Shown piece by piece: positions 61,802 to 64,000 of a stretch of DNA of 64,000 nucleotides. The DNA is from JAKFWF01 sp031367505 (lineage in GTDB: Bacteria; Pseudomonadota; Alphaproteobacteria; Rhizobiales; Hyphomicrobiaceae): contig JANLPY010000148.1 of the NCBI GenBank assembly GCA_031367505.1, positions 28,568 to 92,567 on the forward strand, read 5' to 3'. The notes beneath the pieces are model-generated. The model was not told where the DNA came from, made no database searches, and saw only the letters and a list, made by a program, of their open reading frames with translations. Position 1 is the stretch's first letter. Each line of letters begins with the position of its first letter. A program made the translations under genes and the position numbers.

Positions 61802-62173
61802 ATGTCCACCAAGATTCGCCTATCACGTGGCGGCGCCAAGAAGCGCCCGTACTACTACATCGTTGTTGCCCACAGCGCTTCGCCGCGCGATGGCCGCTAC
61901 ATCGAGCAGATCGGCACCTTCAACCCGATGCTGCCGAAGACCGACGAGACCCGCGTCAAGCTCGACCTCGAACGCGCGAAGTACTGGCTGTCGGTTGGCG
62001 CCCAGCCGTCGGACCGCGTTGCCCGTATCCTCGATGCCAATGGCCTGATGAAGCGCACCGCGCCGGTCAACCCAGAGAAGGCGTTGCCGAAGAAGAAGCG
62101 CGTCGAGCGTGAGAAGGCGGAAGCCACCAAGGCCGAAGCCAAGGCCAAGGAAGCCGCCGCACCAGCGGCGTAA
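61802..62173 (+). CDS. rpsP: 30S ribosomal protein S16
   Basis: 123 aa. The S16 core starts with KIRLSRGGAKKRPYYYIVVA and continues through RDGRYIEQIGTFNP. A Lys/Glu/Ala-rich C-terminal extension beyond about residue 90 (KKKRVEREKAEATKAEAKAK...) is common in alphaproteobacteria. It follows ffh by 86 bases and precedes rimM by 30. Confidence 0.96.
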   Translation: MSTKIRLSRGGAKKRPYYYIVVAHSASPRDGRYIEQIGTFNPMLPKTDETRVKLDLERAKYWLSVGAQPSDRVARILDANGLMKRTAPVNPEKALPKKKRVEREKAEATKAEAKAKEAAAPAA

Positions 62174-62203
62174 GCGTCTTCGATCTCTAAGGAAGGTCGC
62201 CTC

Positions 62204-62752
62204 GTGGCACCTGATAAAAAACTCGTTCTCCTCGGTCACGTCGCGGGTGCACATGGCATCCGCGGCGAGGTCGTCATCAAGACCTACACCGGTGATCCAG
62301 CCGGCATCGATGCCTATGGCCCCTTGTCAGACGCGACCGGCACCAAGACCTACAAGCTGAAAGTTGTGCGGGTGATGCCGAAAGGCGTCGTCGTGCGCGT
62401 CGCGGGTATTGCCGACCGCAACGCCGCTGAAGCCCTCAGAGGCACGGCATTGCATGCGCCTCGCTCGGCCTTGGGCAAAACCGATCCAGGCGAATACTTC
62501 TACGAAGACCTGATCGGCCTCGAAGCTGTCGACCCTGCCGGCAACCGCATCGGATTGATCAAAGCAGTCGAGAACTTTGGCGCTGGCGACCTACTGGAAC
62601 TTGCGCGCGACGGCATCGCCAAGACCGAGTTCGTGCCGTTCGTCGAAGCTTACGTGCCCGATGTCGATATCGTGGCCGGCCGCGTTACCGTCATCATGCC
62701 GCCCGACGACGGCAGCAAAGAATCCGACGAGCCGAAAGACGAATCCGCTTAA
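62204..62752 (+). CDS. rimM: 16S rRNA processing protein RimM
   Basis: 182 aa from GTG 62204, with AAGGAAGG upstream. The N-terminal barrel has LGHVAGAHGIRGEVVIKTYT, and the C-terminal PRC barrel has YYEDLIGLEAV-like FYEDLIGLEAVDPAGN and GAGDLLEL. It assists maturation of the 30S subunit by binding S19. trmD and rplS, which usually follow in this operon, are missing here: the next genes lie on the opposite strand. Confidence 0.93.
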   Translation: MAPDKKLVLLGHVAGAHGIRGEVVIKTYTGDPAGIDAYGPLSDATGTKTYKLKVVRVMPKGVVVRVAGIADRNAAEALRGTALHAPRSALGKTDPGEYFYEDLIGLEAVDPAGNRIGLIKAVENFGAGDLLELARDGIAKTEFVPFVEAYVPDVDIVAGRVTVIMPPDDGSKESDEPKDESA

Positions 62753-63382
62753 TCAACCTCGGAACTTTTCGCGGTTGCGGAGCTGGACGTAGAACGCACC
62801 ATCACCGCCGTGTCTCGCACTAGCACTGGTGTGACCGACGACAATCGACCGCAAATCCGGCTCGGCAAGCCAGCGGGGGACGTTGCGCCGTAACACGCCG
62901 CGATCACGATCCTGGAACATATCGAACGGCGCATGGCGATCCTGATCGTCGTCCCGGCCCTTACCTGTAATCACCAACACCATGCGCAACCCATTTTGGT
63001 GCGCCCGCATCAGAAACCCGCGAAGGGCACCGTGTGCCTCAGCCTGCCGCATGCCATGAAGATCGATCCGGGCCTCGATCTCGTCGCGACCCTTGGCAAC
63101 GCGTTTCGCCTTGCGAGGCTCGATCGTGCCCGGACCCGGTTGCCGCGGAGCGACCGGAGAATTCGGCGGTGGCGGTTGCACGAAGCCTTTAGTTGGCGGC
63201 GAAACCACTTCCGGCGCTCGCGGCGTGATTTCTCTTTCGCCCTTGATAATTTCAGGGTCATCACCCGCGTTGACTGGCGCTTTGATGCGACGCCGTTGCT
63301 CCATGCGGGTCACGCTGCGAGCGACATGCGTCCAAAGCGCCTCATCCTCACTGGTTAGGCCGCCCTTACCTCGCCGCTTCAT
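62753..63382 (-). CDS. Smr-domain protein (MutS2-like nuclease domain)
   Basis: 209 aa. A variable proline-rich N-terminal half (about 1-100) precedes an Smr domain with RIDLHGMRQAEAHGAL, VLVITGKGRDDD near 138 and a C-terminal HGGDGAFYVQLR. Smr domains are small endonuclease-like modules; the DLHG and TGKG motifs are intact. It begins within the mltA stop (ATGA overlap). Adjacency to mltA is a familiar alphaproteobacterial order. Its function in the cell is unknown. Confidence 0.88.
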   Translation of the reverse strand: MKRRGKGGLTSEDEALWTHVARSVTRMEQRRRIKAPVNAGDDPEIIKGEREITPRAPEVVSPPTKGFVQPPPPNSPVAPRQPGPGTIEPRKAKRVAKGRDEIEARIDLHGMRQAEAHGALRGFLMRAHQNGLRMVLVITGKGRDDDQDRHAPFDMFQDRDRGVLRRNVPRWLAEPDLRSIVVGHTSASARHGGDGAFYVQLRNREKFRG

Positions 63383-64000
63383 GGGTCAGCACGCTGCGAC
63401 AACGATCCGGACGGCGCAACTGGTGCAGCCGATGCGGTCGGCTTTTCCTGACCGATTCCAGTGGCCGGAAATGCGACGCGCGGCAAAAGCACATAAAAGT
63501 TTGCCGGTTGTTTAGTAATGCCCGCAAGCTTACCGGCGTCGTCTCCGCTGCCAAAGTAAATGTCGCCGCGCTCCGGTCCCTTGATGGCCGACCCGACATC
63601 CTGAGCCACCATCAACCGGTTGAAGCCGCCAGACTTCGTCGCATGGGTCAACGCCGGTGCGCTTACGTATACCGGTGTACCGATCGCGTGCACGCCGGCA
63701 TCGACGGCAAGACTGCGCCCGGCCGTCAACGGAATATGCAGCACACCAAGTGCACCTTCGGCTTCCGCGCCCTTCAGCTCGCGAAAGAAAACGTACGATT
63801 TGTTTTGCCACATCGCGCGCCGGCCCCGCTCAGGATCGGCCTTCAACCAATCCCCGAGCGCCTGGAGCGTCATTTTATCCGCAGCAATTACCCCGGTGTC
63901 GATCAGATGCCGGCCAACGGACGTGTAAGGATGGCCGTTCTTGCCATCATAACTTACGCGCACCATGGAGCCATCGGGAAACTTGATACGGCCCGAGCCC
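63379..64000 (-). CDS. mltA: Murein transglycosylase A (MltA), partial
   Basis: The C-terminal part of MltA, running past the right edge of the window; about 207 residues are present. The visible sequence begins GSGRIKFPDGSMVRVSYDGKNGHPYTSVGR, and the conserved 3D region follows with VAQDVGSAIKGPERGDIYFGSG (three Asp). MltA cleaves peptidoglycan glycan strands with 1,6-anhydro product formation and is normally an outer-membrane lipoprotein. The N-terminus and signal lie outside. It overlaps the Smr gene by ATGA. Confidence 0.92.
   Translation of the reverse strand, partial: GSGRIKFPDGSMVRVSYDGKNGHPYTSVGRHLIDTGVIAADKMTLQALGDWLKADPERGRRAMWQNKSYVFFRELKGAEAEGALGVLHIPLTAGRSLAVDAGVHAIGTPVYVSAPALTHATKSGGFNRLMVAQDVGSAIKGPERGDIYFGSGDDAGKLAGITKQPANFYVLLPRVAFPATGIGQEKPTASAAPVAPSGSLSQRADP

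Noticed and set aside
1..64000. CRISPR array, IS element, prophage or integron
   Set aside because: No regular direct repeats, transposase, integrase or terminal inverted repeats were seen by reading.

Overview
The window is a gene-dense, moderately GC-rich stretch of an alphaproteobacterial chromosome, most likely from the Rhodospirillales/Rhizobiales side of the class. This rests on recognised gene content and order: dapF-mtaB-ftsY-yciB/ispZ, ffh-rpsP-rimM, a heparinase II/III-purH pair beside rsmB and htpX, a SDHAF4-like (DUF1674) gene, an OmpR/EnvZ-type pair beside a MarR gene and ilvE, and phaR divergent from a thiolase. I see no tRNA, rRNA, IS element, prophage or CRISPR array.

Layout. 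(1) 161-14346 is a catabolic/transport region: a molybdenum-hydroxylase large subunit, a FAH-family hydrolase, an isocitrate-lyase/PEP-mutase-superfamily lyase, an isochorismatase-like amidohydrolase, a complete branched-chain-amino-acid-type ABC transporter (periplasmic binding protein, two permeases, two ATPases), an FAD dehydrogenase, a dihydropyrimidinase/hydantoinase-like amidohydrolase and a PhnZ-like HD-domain oxygenase. A YcaQ-type gene on the other strand interrupts it. The set looks like import and stepwise breakdown of a nitrogen-containing (perhaps cyclic amide) compound; the substrate is unknown. (2) 14359-20622: two-component system, MarR regulator, ilvE, a small monooxygenase and a molybdopterin oxidoreductase. 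(3) 20632-31176: EamA transporter, GH3 beta-glucosidase, divergent fumarylacetoacetase/maleylacetoacetate isomerase pair (end of homogentisate breakdown), a secreted alpha/beta hydrolase, a large membrane phosphoesterase, a UshA-like nucleotidase and a MoeB-like enzyme. (4) 31190-43572: a DUF433/DUF5615 toxin-antitoxin-like pair, cysK, dut, coaBC, an M24-fold protein without metal ligands divergent from a non-pyrrolysine MttB homologue, purH, heparinase, rsmB, htpX and SDHAF4. (5) 43837-56778: a TadG-like protein, rpmF, a GGDEF/EAL protein, phaR/phaA, hydrolases, TetR and MarR regulators, and tandem yciB/ispZ genes followed by ftsY. (6) 56775-64000: mtaB, dapF, a GST, ffh-rpsP-rimM, and an Smr protein with mltA, which runs off the right edge.

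Points most worth a second look: purH carries an in-frame TGA at codon 19, exactly where the family has Gly in its SDKTG motif; a nested three-stem inverted repeat (45164-45238) lies in the gap before rpmF; the M24 protein has lost its metal ligands and sits divergent to a methyltransferase; the PhnZ-like oxygenase has its full metal set but a changed substrate-side residue; yciB/ispZ is duplicated in tandem; and the unusual catabolic cluster itself.

Transcription units appear short and tightly packed. Many neighbours overlap by ATGA (4678-gene/5595-gene, heparinase/purH, htpX/rsmB, mtaB/ftsY, mltA/Smr, DUF433/DUF5615), and many convergent pairs are separated by only a few bases.
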